Notes: a model not told the origin generated them from the letters alone. A DNA stretch of 17,420 nt from Calvatia gigantea (GCA_025093985.1 JACAAK010000063.1:1-17420), one strand, 5' to 3'. Counted from the stretch's first letter, positions 6,844-16,269 are shown. Numbers and translations: made by a program.

Positions 6844-8193
6844 ATGTCTTCAAATTTACATGCTAAAAAAGCAACAAAAATAAGTCTTTTCAGTTTTAAC
6901 GGCGCAGCAATGAGAGCCTTCCACATGAGTTGGCTCGCCTTTTTGTTTGCTTCTTTGCTTGGTTCGCTTGTGCTCCGCTGATGCCAGTGATTGCGGGTGA
7001 ATTTCATTTAACCAAAGATCAAATTGCCAATATCAATATTGCAGCTGTCGCGATCACCATTTTAGTTCGTCTTATTGTGGGGCCATTGTGTGATAAATAC
7101 GGCCCGCGTAAAACCTATACCGCACTTCTTGTACTCGGCAGCATTCCAGTCTTTGGAGTAGCGTCTGCAAATAGCTATGAATCCTTCTTGTTCTTCCGTC
7201 TATTGATTGGTGCGATTGGGGCAAGCTTTGTCATCACTCAGTATCACACCAGCATTATGTTTGCGCCAAACGTAGTCGGGACTGCAAACGCAGCGACAGC
7301 AGGCTGGGGTAATGCAGGCGGTGGTGCAACACAAGTACTCATGCCATTGATGCTTGGTGCCTTAGTGATGTTTGGTGTAGAGCAAGCGATGGGCTGGAGA
7401 ATTGCACTGATTGTTCCGGGTGTACTGATGCTGATCGTGGGGTTGATGTATTGGAAATTTACCCAAGACTGCCCACAAGGCAACTTCAAAGAACTTCGTG
7501 CAGAGGGTGTCAGTGTTGGTTCAGATAAAAAAGGTGGTGTAGCGATTCTGATGCATGCTGCGAAAAACTACCGTGTTTGGATTTTATTTGGTGCCTATGC
7601 CGCGTGTTTCGGGATTGAAATTTTTATTCATAACATTGTCGCGATGTACTACGTTGACCACTTTAGCTTTGGTTTAAAAGAAGCCGGGATGGCGGCTGGT
7701 ATTTTCGGTTTACTGGCACTGTTTGCTCGTGCTCTGGGCGGCATTGTGTCAGACAAAGTCGCAACTAAAAAAAGGGCTTGATGGTCGTACTAAAGTGTTG
7801 TTTGGCATGATTCTGCTGGAAGGTATCTTCCTCGTCTTATTCTCTCAAATGAATACCCCTATCTTTGCGATACTCGCAATGACAGTCTTCGCATTGTTCA
7901 CCCACATGGCATGTGGTGCAACTTATGCTTTGGTACCTTTTATTGATCGTGATGCTTTGGGCGGTGTGGCAGGCATTATTGGCGCAGGGGGTAACGTGGG
8001 TGCAGTGGCAGCAGGTTTCCTACTCAAAGGTATGTTGGATATTCAAACCACACTGATGATTTTAGGTGGCTTGGTGGTCATCGCTGCAAGTTTTGTCCTT
8101 ATGATTCGGTTCTCTGTTGAGCATAAAGAAAAGGAACAGCGCTTATTCGAACAAGCAGTACATGATCGTAGCATTGCTGAAGCGCAAAACTAA
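6844..8193 (+). pseudogene. narK: NarK-type nitrate/nitrite MFS transporter, reading frame broken by two compensating indels
   Basis: Major facilitator carrier that imports nitrate (and/or exchanges nitrite) across the inner membrane, expected to have 12 helices and about 449 residues. The start is ATG 6844 after GGAGAAGG. The N-terminus reads MSSNLHAKKATKISLFSF in frame 1. After GCC the T run at 6940-6944 is one base short, and the conserved sequence (VCFFAWFACAPLMPVIAG) continues in another frame to 7766. The A run at 7767-7773 is one base too long, and the original frame resumes at GLDGRTKVLF and runs to TAA 8193. Family marks are intact: LCDKYGPRK (MFS motif A), nitrate signature AGWGNAGGG, and the second glycine-rich signature GIIGAGGNVGA. 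As written, the protein would stop after about 44 residues. First gene of the operon. Sequencing error in homopolymers is the likelier cause; real decay is not excluded. Confidence 0.87.
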
Positions 8194-8258
8194 ATAAAGA
8201 GATTAAACCCAAGCCTCAAGGCTCAGGCAGAACAAATGAAATATTGCGGAGAAAGAAT

Positions 8259-10805
8259 ATGAAAATCATCATGATTGGTCATGGCATGGTTGGCCACAAA
8301 TTTATCGAATCAGTACTCGAACATGTGGGTGATGATGTTGAAATTACCATCTTGGCCGAAGAACCGCGCTTGGCTTATGACCGCGTACATTTGACTGAGT
8401 ATTTCAGTGGTAAATCAGCAAAGGATTTAACCCTTTGTCGTGCAGATTTTGCTGATGCTTATGGCATAGATTTACGTTTGAATACCAAAGCGGTTGCAAT
8501 TGATCAAAGCCATAAAACGGTGACGACGAATCATGGTGATGTTCTTAGTTTTGACAAATTAATCTTGGCAACAGGTTCATATGCTTTTGTTCCGCCTATT
8601 TCGGGTAATGACCGTGAAAACTGCTTTGTTTACCGAACCATTGAAGACTTAGATGCGATTCGTGCTGCAAGTCTCAATGCGAAATCAGGTGTGGTAATTG
8701 GCGGCGGTTTATTGGGCCTAGAAGCCGCTAAGGCGCTACGTGATTTGAACTTGGAAACCCATGTCGTTGAGTTTGCACCGCGTCTTATGGCGGTTCAAAT
8801 TGATGACTTGGGCGGAAAGGTTCTACGTGCAAAAATTGAAAACTTAGGCGTAAAAGTCCATACCCAAAAAGCGACTTCATCAATTGAGGAAGGTGCAACG
8901 ACGAAGCATGTGATGAAATTTGGTGATGGTTCTGAGCTTGAAACAGACATTATTTTGTTCTCAGCGGGTATTCGCCCACGTGATGAGTTGGCACGTCAAA
9001 GTGGTTTAGCCCTTGGAGAGCGTGGCGGGATCATGATTAATGATTATTGCCAAACGTCAAATCCAGATATTTATGCCATTGGTGAATGTGCGCTGTGGCA
9101 AAACAAAATTTATGGTCTGGTGGCACCGGGCTATGACATGGCACGTATTGCAGCAAAACATGTCACTGAACAAACTTGTGCTGAGTTTGCGGGTGCAGAC
9201 ATGAGCACCAAATTGAAACTGATGGGCGTTGATGTGGCTTCTGTCGGTGATGCACATGCGATGACACCGAATGCACTCAGTTATTTCTATGCCGATGAAG
9301 ATACACAAGTTTATAAAAAAATCGTGGTGAACGGCGAAAAAACCAAGTTACTTGGCGCGGTTTTAGTGGGCTGTGCAAAAGAGTACAACGACTTACTACA
9401 AATGATGCTGAATGGTTTAGCGCTTCCAGAAAATCCTGAAAGTTTAATCATGCCGGGTTATGCACAATCTTCCGCTAAATCTGGCGGTAGTGGCGTCGAT
9501 TTACTGCCAGACAGTGCAACCATTTGCTCATGTAATAACGTCTCTAAAGCCGATATTTGCAGTGCAATCGCCGAGGGCTCAACGTCTCTAGGGGCCCTAA
9601 AAAAATGTACCAAAGCAGCTACTGCATGTGGTGGATGTGCACCATTAGTGACCCAAGTTTTAAAATCTGAATTACAACGCCAAGGCGTGACCGTGAATAA
9701 CCATATTTGTGAGCACTTTGCCTACTCACGTCAAGAGTTGTATCACTTGGTACGGGTTAATGAAATCAAAACTTTTGATGACCTGATTCAACAACATGGT
9801 CATGGTTTGGGCTGCGATATTTGTAAGCCAACTGCAGCCAATATTTTAGCGTCGTGTTGGAATGACTTTGTTTTGAAACCAAGCCATGCAGGTCTACAAG
9901 ACAGTAACGACTACTACCTAGGAAATATTCAAAAAGATGGTTCTTATTCTGTCGTCCCACGGATGGCAGGCGGTGAAGTGACGCCTGACGGCTTAATTGC
10001 TGTGGGGCAAATTGCTAAAGAATATGGCTTATATACCAAGCTCACTGGTGGGCAACGTGTCGATATGTTTGGCGCGCAAATTCACCAACTTCCTGAAATT
10101 TGGGAAAAGCTCATCGCTGCCGGCTTTGAGTCAGGCCATGCGTATGGGAAATCGTTGCGTACAGTGAAGTCTTGTGTCGGCAGTACATGGTGTCGCTACG
10201 GTGTGGATGACTCGGTGGGTTTAGCTATTTTCCTAGAAAACCGCTACAAAGGACTGCGCTCACCGCACAAATTAAAAATGGCTGTTTCAGGCTGTACCCG
10301 TGAATGTGCCGAAGCACAAAGTAAAGATGTCGGTGTGATTGCCACTGAAAAAGGCTGGAATCTGTATGTCTGCGGTAATGGCGGGATGAAGCCTCGCCAT
10401 GCCGAGTTATTGGCTTCGGATCTCGATACCCAAACTCTAATTAAATACATCGACCGATTCTTTATGTTCTATGTGCAAACCGCAGACCGTTTACAACGAA
10501 CTTCGGTATGGCGCGACAACATGGAAGGTGGTTTAGATTATCTCAAAGATGTGGTTGTGCATGATTCTTTAGGTCTAGCGGCTGAACTGGAACGTCGTAT
10601 GAGCTATGTGGTGGGGACTTATCAAGATGAATGGCGTACGGCTGTTGAAGACCCAGAAGTACGTAAACGCTTCGTGACTTTCATCAATGCCAAAGCTGAG
10701 CAACAACAAGATCCGCATATTCAGTTTGCAGAAGTTCGTGGCCAGATTCGTCCTAAAACTGAGGCTGAACGAGATCGTAGCCGTATTCCAGTGGTTGAAG
10801 CTTAA
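8259..10805 (+). CDS. nirB: Assimilatory NAD(P)H nitrite reductase, large subunit NirB
   Basis: Reduces nitrite to ammonium with six electrons from NAD(P)H, in the cytoplasm. An open frame reaches back to 8244, but ATG 8259 follows GGAG (8248-8251) at a 7-base distance and gives the usual MKIIMIGHGMVGHKF start and an 848-residue protein, normal for NirB. Domains: FAD/NAD(P)H reductase (about 1-400; GHGMVG and GGGLLGLEAA nucleotide-binding motifs). A BFD-like 2Fe-2S domain follows (C423, C425, C457, C460), then a second BFD-like segment (CEHFAYSRQEL...GCDICKP). The sirohaem/4Fe-4S domain has all four cluster cysteines: C639 and C645 (CVGSTWC), C679 and C683 (CTREC). The frame is intact. It sits 65 bases after narK and 92 bases before the NirD fusion gene. 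The gap before it carries a weak GCC/GGC hairpin near 8212-8223. Confidence 0.95.
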   Translation: MKIIMIGHGMVGHKFIESVLEHVGDDVEITILAEEPRLAYDRVHLTEYFSGKSAKDLTLCRADFADAYGIDLRLNTKAVAIDQSHKTVTTNHGDVLSFDKLILATGSYAFVPPISGNDRENCFVYRTIEDLDAIRAASLNAKSGVVIGGGLLGLEAAKALRDLNLETHVVEFAPRLMAVQIDDLGGKVLRAKIENLGVKVHTQKATSSIEEGATTKHVMKFGDGSELETDIILFSAGIRPRDELARQSGLALGERGGIMINDYCQTSNPDIYAIGECALWQNKIYGLVAPGYDMARIAAKHVTEQTCAEFAGADMSTKLKLMGVDVASVGDAHAMTPNALSYFYADEDTQVYKKIVVNGEKTKLLGAVLVGCAKEYNDLLQMMLNGLALPENPESLIMPGYAQSSAKSGGSGVDLLPDSATICSCNNVSKADICSAIAEGSTSLGALKKCTKAATACGGCAPLVTQVLKSELQRQGVTVNNHICEHFAYSRQELYHLVRVNEIKTFDDLIQQHGHGLGCDICKPTAANILASCWNDFVLKPSHAGLQDSNDYYLGNIQKDGSYSVVPRMAGGEVTPDGLIAVGQIAKEYGLYTKLTGGQRVDMFGAQIHQLPEIWEKLIAAGFESGHAYGKSLRTVKSCVGSTWCRYGVDDSVGLAIFLENRYKGLRSPHKLKMAVSGCTRECAEAQSKDVGVIATEKGWNLYVCGNGGMKPRHAELLASDLDTQTLIKYIDRFFMFYVQTADRLQRTSVWRDNMEGGLDYLKDVVVHDSLGLAAELERRMSYVVGTYQDEWRTAVEDPEVRKRFVTFINAKAEQQQDPHIQFAEVRGQIRPKTEAERDRSRIPVVEA

Positions 10806-10897
10806 CAAATTAGGGTATTCAAACTTCTTTCTTCAGCACTCTCTCAAAAGCAAAGATAGAGGGAATAAATGAATGAATAAGTTTAAAAAGGATCAAG

Positions 10898-12511
10898 ATG
10901 ATGACAATTTTAAAAGAAATGAATGAGCTAAATTGGGTTGATGTCTGTGCGTTAGATGATGTAACGCCAAACACTGGCGTAGGTGCACTTATTGAACATC
11001 AGCAAATTGCTATTTTTCGTGTCGGTGCTGAAAAGCGGGTATATGCCTTGAGCAATCAAGACCCATTTAGCCAAGCTTTTGTAATGTCGCGCGGCATTAT
11101 TGGTGATTTGCAAGGTGAGCGTGTGGTGGCATCGCCCATTTATAAACAGCATTTTAGCTTGGCGACAGGACGTTGTTTGGAAGATAAAGATCAGAAACTG
11201 TTGGTTTTTCCAAGTAAAATTGAAAATGGCCGAGTGTGGATTAGTCCGACACCACAAAAAACCTACATCACAAACACAGGTGCATCTCAGGAAAAAATGA
11301 AGTTGGTGCTGGTTGGTAATGGCCTAGCGGGGATGCGTTGTTTGGAAGATTTGCTCGATATGGCACCAGATCGTTATGAAGTGACCGTAATTGGTGAAGA
11401 GCCTTGGGGAAACTACAACCGTATTATGTTATCGCCTGTATTGTCAGGCGATAAAACCATTGACGACATCATGTTACATCCACATGCATGGTATAGCGAC
11501 AAAGGGATTCGTTTCATTGCGGGTGACCCTGCGGTACGTATAGACCGTCCTCGTAAGCAGGTCTATACCGAAAAAGGTGAAGTGGTTGATTATGATCGTT
11601 TAATTTTAGCGACAGGCTCGAAACCATTTATTCCTCCAATTGCTGGATCGGATTTGAAAGGTGTCATTAGTTTCCGAGATATCTACGACATCAACACCAT
11701 GCTGGATTACTGCAAGACCAAGAAAAATGCCGTGGTAATCGGTGGTGGACTGTTGGGACTTGAAGCTGCATATGGCCTCAAACAACGCGGGATGAATGTC
11801 ACGGTTTTACATCTGATGGATCGTATTATGGAGCGCCAATTAGACAGTAAAGCCAGCCAAATGCTACGCCATAGTATTGAACAAAAGGGTATCTCCATTA
11901 TTACTGAGGCCAATACTGAAGCATTGGTGGGTGTAGATGGTCATGTCACTCAAATTCGCTTGAAAGACGGTACAGTCTTAGAGGCGGATCTTGTGGTTTT
12001 TGCAGTTGGTATTCGTCCGAACATGGCACTTGCACAAAGTGCAGGACTGCGCTGTAACCGTGGTGTGTTGGTGAATGACACCATGCAGACTTTTGACCCA
12101 AGTATTTACGCCGTGGGAGAGTGTATTGAACATCGTAGCCAGACTTTTGGCTTGGTTGAGCCACTTTGGGGGCAGGCGTTCATTTGTGCCTCACATTTGG
12201 CGGAGCATGGCAGCTTAACGTTCAAAGCACCAACTGTTCCAACACAGTTAAAGGTAAGTGGTTGTGATGTGTTCTCAGCGGGTAATTTTGAACCGAAGGA
12301 TGACTTTGAAGACATTATTTTAAATGATGAAAAACGTCAGATTTATAAACGTATTATTATTCAAAAGGATAAGGTCGTTGGTGCGGTGTTGTTTGGGGAT
12401 ACCGAAGATGGTGTTTGGTATGCAGAACTTATTTCGGATCAAACCCCAATTTCTTCAATTCGAAATAAATTGTTATTTGGTAAAGATTTTGCATTAAAAA
12501 AAGCAGGGTAA
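10898..12511 (+). CDS. nirD: NirD-like small subunit fused to an FAD/NAD(P)H oxidoreductase
   Basis: A 537-residue two-part protein. Residues about 10-117 are a NirD-type Rieske-fold domain (SNQDPFSQAFVMSRGIIGD, SPIYKQHFSLATGRCL). It lacks the Cys-His pairs that bind a Rieske cluster, as is normal for NirD. Residues about 135-530 are a class I pyridine nucleotide-disulphide type reductase: LVLVGNGLAGMRC (FAD), ATGSKPFIPP, VVIGGGLLGLEAA (NAD(P)H, about 279-291) and YAVGECIEH. They resemble the N-terminal half of NirB and NasC-like diaphorases. Expected roles are structural subunit of nitrite reductase and/or electron donor to NasA, encoded next. SD AAGGA (10888-10892) serves two adjacent ATGs, 10898 or 10901. 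Standalone NirD is about 110 residues, so this is a fusion. The name nirD covers only the N-terminal part. Confidence 0.85.
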   Translation: MMTILKEMNELNWVDVCALDDVTPNTGVGALIEHQQIAIFRVGAEKRVYALSNQDPFSQAFVMSRGIIGDLQGERVVASPIYKQHFSLATGRCLEDKDQKLLVFPSKIENGRVWISPTPQKTYITNTGASQEKMKLVLVGNGLAGMRCLEDLLDMAPDRYEVTVIGEEPWGNYNRIMLSPVLSGDKTIDDIMLHPHAWYSDKGIRFIAGDPAVRIDRPRKQVYTEKGEVVDYDRLILATGSKPFIPPIAGSDLKGVISFRDIYDINTMLDYCKTKKNAVVIGGGLLGLEAAYGLKQRGMNVTVLHLMDRIMERQLDSKASQMLRHSIEQKGISIITEANTEALVGVDGHVTQIRLKDGTVLEADLVVFAVGIRPNMALAQSAGLRCNRGVLVNDTMQTFDPSIYAVGECIEHRSQTFGLVEPLWGQAFICASHLAEHGSLTFKAPTVPTQLKVSGCDVFSAGNFEPKDDFEDIILNDEKRQIYKRIIIQKDKVVGAVLFGDTEDGVWYAELISDQTPISSIRNKLLFGKDFALKKAG

Positions 12512-12523
12512 AACCTTCCACTA

Positions 12524-12545
12524 ACCCCTTCTAAAAAGGAGGGGT
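12524..12545 (+). other. Intercistronic hairpin between the NirD fusion gene and nasA
   Basis: ACCCCTTCT-AAAA-AGGAGGGGT forms a 9-bp stem with one G-U pair and a four-base loop, followed by GATTTT. It could be a weak terminator that lowers nasA expression, an mRNA stability or processing element, or a copy of a dispersed intergenic repeat; similar CCCCTTT/AAAGGGG hairpins are familiar between Acinetobacter genes. Confidence 0.5.
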
Positions 12546-12585
12546 GATTTTAAGTATTTGCCATAGATAAAGGAGCGAAGCAGAA

Positions 12586-15378
12586 ATGAATAGTATCCCT
12601 GTAATGGAACTGCATAGCTCCACAGAAAAAATGATTACAACTACACAAACCACCTGCCCATATTGTGGGGTGGGATGTGGGGTAACAGCAACTGTTGAAG
12701 AAACGGCTTTAGGGCAAAAAGTCTCTGTGGAGGGTGATGCTCAGCATCCTTCTAATTTTGGAAAGTTGTGCATTAAAGGCAGTAATTTAGCCGATACCGT
12801 AGGTTTAGAAACACGTGTCTTACATCCCATGTTAGGGCGTAAACCGCAACGTGAGGTAAGTTCATGGGATACCGCAACAAATTTAATCGCCAATAAATTT
12901 CAACATTATATCGATCAATATGGGCCTGAAAGTATTGCTTTTTATGTGTCAGGTCAGCTGCTGACTGAAGATTATTATGTGGTCAATAAATTTGTTAAAG
13001 GCTACTTAGGTACGGCCAATATCGACACCAATTCACGGTTGTGTATGTCTTCAGCCGTTGCTGCGCATAAACGCGCTTTTGGTGAAGACTTAGTTCCAGC
13101 CAGTTATAGTGATTTTGAACATACCGATATGGTGGTTTTGGTGGGTTCAAATACTGCATGGTGTCATCCTGTGCTGTATCAACGCATCATGAAAGCTAAA
13201 GAGGAGCGAGATATTTTCGTCGTCGTGATTGACCCGCGTTTTACTGCCACCTGTGAGGCGGCTGATTTACACTTACCGATTTTACCGGGTCAAGATGTCG
13301 CGCTGTTCAATGGTTTATTACAGTATTTAGCAAACAATCATTGTACCGATACCGATTTTATTGCAAAGCATACTCAAGGCTTAGAACAAGCGTTGGCAAG
13401 TAGTGCATCGGAAGCATCAATAGCGAGTGTGAGCGAACGGACGGGGATTTCTGTTGAAAAATTAGCACTCTTTTTTGAAAAATTTGCTCAAACAGAAAAA
13501 GTGATGAGCTTATTTTCAATGGGGGTGAATCAGTCTTCACGTGGGGTAGACAAAGCCAATAGCATTACCAACTGTCATTTGTTAACTGGCAAAATTGGAA
13601 AATTAGGCGCTGCGCCTTTTTCCATGACGGGCCAGCCGAATGCGATGGGCGGGCGTGAAGTAGGTGGACTTGCCAATATGTTGGCTGCCCATATGGATTT
13701 GGATAATCCAAAGCATCAACAATTGGTACAGCAGTTTTGGCACAGTCCAACCATTGCAAAGCAAGTGGGTTTAAAAGCCGTCGACCTTTTTGAAGCGGTC
13801 GAAGCCGGAAAAATTAAAGCCATTTGGATTATGGCGACCAATCCTGTGGTGAGTTTGCCCAATGCCGATCAGGTGAAACGTGCACTAGAGAAATGTGAGT
13901 TTGTGGTGGTGTCAGACATTTGTCTGGATACCGATACCACTCAATATGCCGATGTGTTACTGCCTGCATTGGGTTGGGGTGAAAAAGACGGCACGGTGAC
14001 TAATTCTGAACGCCGGATTTCTAGACAGCGTGCCTTTCTAGAACGCCCAGCCCAAGCACAAGCGGATTGGTGGTCAGTTTCACAAGTTGCTAAAAAATTA
14101 GGATTTCAGGGTTTTGACTTTGAAAGTAGTCATGACATTTTCAAAGAACATGCACAACTTTCAGCTTATCAAAATGCAGAAATCGATTTACGTTCATCGA
14201 CTGAAACATTTCGCTATTTCAATTTGGCAGGTCTGACGAATCTTTCATTTGATGACTACCAAGAGCTTGAACCGACGCAATGGCCTGTGCTCGTACCTTT
14301 GAAAAACGGCCAAACCAAACCAAACATTTTTGCCCAATTATTTAAAGATGGTCAGTTTAGTCATCCAGATGGTAAAGCCAAGTTTATTGCAACAACGGCA
14401 GTTGGTGCGGTGAATCCAATTAGCAGTGAGTATCCATTGGTGCTGAATACAGGACGCATCCGCGATCAATGGCATACCATGACACGTACAGGTTTATCAG
14501 CTAATTTAAGCACACATAAAGCAGAACCCTATTGTGAGATTCACCCAAATGATGCCCTGAAATATGGTTTAAAAGATGGCGAACTGGTGGAGATCAAATC
14601 GGCTTGGGGAAATTGCGTACTGCGAGCTACAGTCAGTGACAATATCCGCCGTGGACAGATTTTTGCACCGATTCACTGGAGTGATCAATTCGCATCTGAT
14701 GCACGGATTGGAAAAGTGGTGAATCCTGTGGTGGATGCGATTTCAGGAGAACCTGAGTTCAAACATACCCCTGTGATGATTCATCCGTTTTATACGCAAT
14801 GGCAGGGCGTATTTTATGTCAGAACGGGCTTTGAACATTTGGTACAACAAAGTATTGAACAAAGCATTTGGTGGACCAAAATCAAAACGTCCAAAGCTAT
14901 TCGTTATGAGCTGGCAGACCGTCGACGTTTTACGGAAACGACGGAACAACTCAAAGCTTTATTGCCTTTTGATGATGAAAGTTTTGAATGGCTCAATGTA
15001 GAAGATCAAACCGCCCATATCAGTCATAGTGTGGTGTTACAAGATGGACACCTCATTGCGAGTCTGTATATTGCACCTAAAGCGTTATTGCCAGATCGAG
15101 ACTGGGTGGCAAGTCTGTTTAAGCGCGAACGCTTAAGCGCGATGCATCGGAAGGCTTTATTAGCAGGGCAAGCCATGTCAATGACTAATAGCGATGGCCC
15201 ACTGGTCTGTAGCTGTTTTAAAGTTGGGAAAAATCGTATTATCGATGTCATTAAAGAAAAAAATATCACCCATGAAAAACAAGTCACTGCATGCTTAAAG
15301 GCAGGAGGCAATTGCGGTTCTTGCTTACCTGAAATTCGAGGTCTGATCAAAGCGTGTCAAACGGAGGAGGTAGAATGA
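12586..15378 (+). CDS. nasA: Assimilatory nitrate reductase catalytic subunit NasA
   Basis: A 930-residue cytoplasmic molybdoenzyme reducing nitrate to nitrite. Its N-terminal 4Fe-4S cluster is held by C24, C27, C31 (CPYCGVGC) and C62 (KLCIKG). Cys153 in RLCMSSAV is the likely molybdenum ligand of the bis-MGD cofactor. MGVNQSSRG, TGQPNAMGGREVGG and NTGRIRDQWHTMTRTG are typical of the DMSO-reductase family. The C-terminal 60 residues form a BFD-like 2Fe-2S domain (C875, C877, C910, C913), as in Klebsiella NasA, and probably receive electrons from the reductase encoded upstream. The start is ATG 12586 with SD AGGAG (12571-12575), a somewhat long 10-base spacing; M7 (12604) and M16 (12631) are possible alternatives that keep the first cluster cysteine. 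It ends by a 4-base ATGA overlap with mobA. The frame is intact. Confidence 0.95.
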   Translation: MNSIPVMELHSSTEKMITTTQTTCPYCGVGCGVTATVEETALGQKVSVEGDAQHPSNFGKLCIKGSNLADTVGLETRVLHPMLGRKPQREVSSWDTATNLIANKFQHYIDQYGPESIAFYVSGQLLTEDYYVVNKFVKGYLGTANIDTNSRLCMSSAVAAHKRAFGEDLVPASYSDFEHTDMVVLVGSNTAWCHPVLYQRIMKAKEERDIFVVVIDPRFTATCEAADLHLPILPGQDVALFNGLLQYLANNHCTDTDFIAKHTQGLEQALASSASEASIASVSERTGISVEKLALFFEKFAQTEKVMSLFSMGVNQSSRGVDKANSITNCHLLTGKIGKLGAAPFSMTGQPNAMGGREVGGLANMLAAHMDLDNPKHQQLVQQFWHSPTIAKQVGLKAVDLFEAVEAGKIKAIWIMATNPVVSLPNADQVKRALEKCEFVVVSDICLDTDTTQYADVLLPALGWGEKDGTVTNSERRISRQRAFLERPAQAQADWWSVSQVAKKLGFQGFDFESSHDIFKEHAQLSAYQNAEIDLRSSTETFRYFNLAGLTNLSFDDYQELEPTQWPVLVPLKNGQTKPNIFAQLFKDGQFSHPDGKAKFIATTAVGAVNPISSEYPLVLNTGRIRDQWHTMTRTGLSANLSTHKAEPYCEIHPNDALKYGLKDGELVEIKSAWGNCVLRATVSDNIRRGQIFAPIHWSDQFASDARIGKVVNPVVDAISGEPEFKHTPVMIHPFYTQWQGVFYVRTGFEHLVQQSIEQSIWWTKIKTSKAIRYELADRRRFTETTEQLKALLPFDDESFEWLNVEDQTAHISHSVVLQDGHLIASLYIAPKALLPDRDWVASLFKRERLSAMHRKALLAGQAMSMTNSDGPLVCSCFKVGKNRIIDVIKEKNITHEKQVTACLKAGGNCGSCLPEIRGLIKACQTEEVE

Positions 15379-16000
15379 AAAGAAAAATACTCAAACCCGT
15401 GAGCTACCCAGAAACTGAAGTTGTTATTTTGGCGGGTGGTCAGGCGCGCCGTATGAATGGCATTAATAAACTCTTGCAAAAATTTGATGATGAAATTCAA
15501 CTTATCAAAATTCATCAGCAGTTAAAGTCACGTGCAACCAAGTTATGGGTCAACAGCCATCGCGATCATTCCATTTATGAGCGGTTGATTCCGTCGATTG
15601 GCTTTTTTGAAGATGAGGCAACAGGCTTTCAAGGGCCCTTGATGGGGATGAAAAGTGCATGGACACATGTGCAATCAGACTATGTGCTGTTCGTGCCCTG
15701 TGATGTAACTTTTATTCCGAAAAAGTGTTTTCACGGTTACATCAAGCGATGCAACAAGATCCGAACTGTGGTGTCGTTATTGTAGAAATCAATGACCGTG
15801 CACTGTATCCGTTTTGTTTGTTAAAACGGAGCAGTTTACCGACATTGATTCAGCACCTTGAGCAAAATCAGCGCAGTTTAAGGCAGTGTTTTGCAGATTT
15901 GCACCCACAAGTGGCACGATTTAAAAATCATGCACTGTTTTTTCACAGCATTAACTCGTTGGATGAGTTACAACAGCATCGGCAACTCAATTTTTTATAA
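15375..16000 (+). pseudogene. mobA: Molybdenum cofactor guanylyltransferase MobA, frameshifted
   Basis: Transfers GMP from GTP to molybdopterin, giving the MGD form that NasA needs. The start ATG 15375 overlaps the nasA stop (ATGA) and has an excellent SD, GGAGGAGG (15363-15370). The GTP-binding motif is ILAGGQARRMNG followed by NK (residues 18-32), and GFQGPLMGM and FVPCDVTF are also present. After PKK the frame breaks at the A run 15720-15724, which is one base short. The conserved end (VFSRLHQAMQQDPN, then a stretch including YPFCLLKRS) continues in another frame to TAA 16000. With the missing base the product would be 208 residues, a normal MobA length. As written it ends at 15785 and lacks the C-terminal third. 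Last gene of the operon. Homopolymer sequencing error is the favoured explanation. Confidence 0.87.
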
Positions 16001-16193
16001 ATACCTCAGATATTGAAGAGAGGAGGTGTGTTGAGAGCAAAAGATGTTGCCATAAACCGATTTGACTGTTTAAATAAAAATCTATAAAAGAACCAAATAA
16101 GTATTCGTGTTTATATTAAATTTATTATAAAACAAAAAATTAGAATATATTTATGGGAGTCGTTATTTTATTTAGATTATAAACGTATGTAGC

Positions 16194-16203
16194 AGTGATC
16201 ACT
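16194..16203. promoter_or_regulatory. Palindrome AGTGATCACT upstream of the moaA promoter
   Basis: A perfect 10-bp palindrome about 50 bases upstream of the -24 element. It could be a regulator operator or chance in AT-rich DNA; it does not match the NtrC consensus. Confidence 0.25.
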
Positions 16204-16253
16204 CATTACGGCGGTGAACTGAAAATACTCAAAATGTAAAAAGTGCACAAAGT

Positions 16254-16269
16254 TGGAACAGTTATTGCA
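16254..16269 (+). promoter_or_regulatory. Sigma-54 (-24/-12) promoter for moaA
   Basis: TGGAAC-AGTTA-TTGCA has GG at 16255-16256 and GC at 16267-16268 with exactly ten bases between, one mismatch from TGGCAC-N5-TTGCA. The predicted start is near 16280. It implies that the cofactor-synthesis genes following are made under nitrogen limitation, in step with nasA. Confidence 0.72.

Noticed and set aside
7723..8193. Separate short transporter gene starting at 7723
   Set aside because: Its first residues before GLDGRTK do not belong to the family; it is the C-terminal part of the frameshifted narK.
8244..8258. Upstream start for nirB
   Set aside because: ATG 8259 has the correctly spaced GGAG SD and gives the conserved MKIIMIGHGMVG start; the earlier start would overlap that SD.
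16020..16085. Short ORF after GAGGAGGTG in the mobA-moaA gap
   Set aside because: Only about 19 codons with a GTG/TTG start, poor spacing and no recognisable sequence.
16244..16260. NtrC site overlapping the moaA -24 element (TGCACA...GGAACA)
   Set aside because: Poor match in the right half, and it overlaps the promoter core where activator binding would be unusual.
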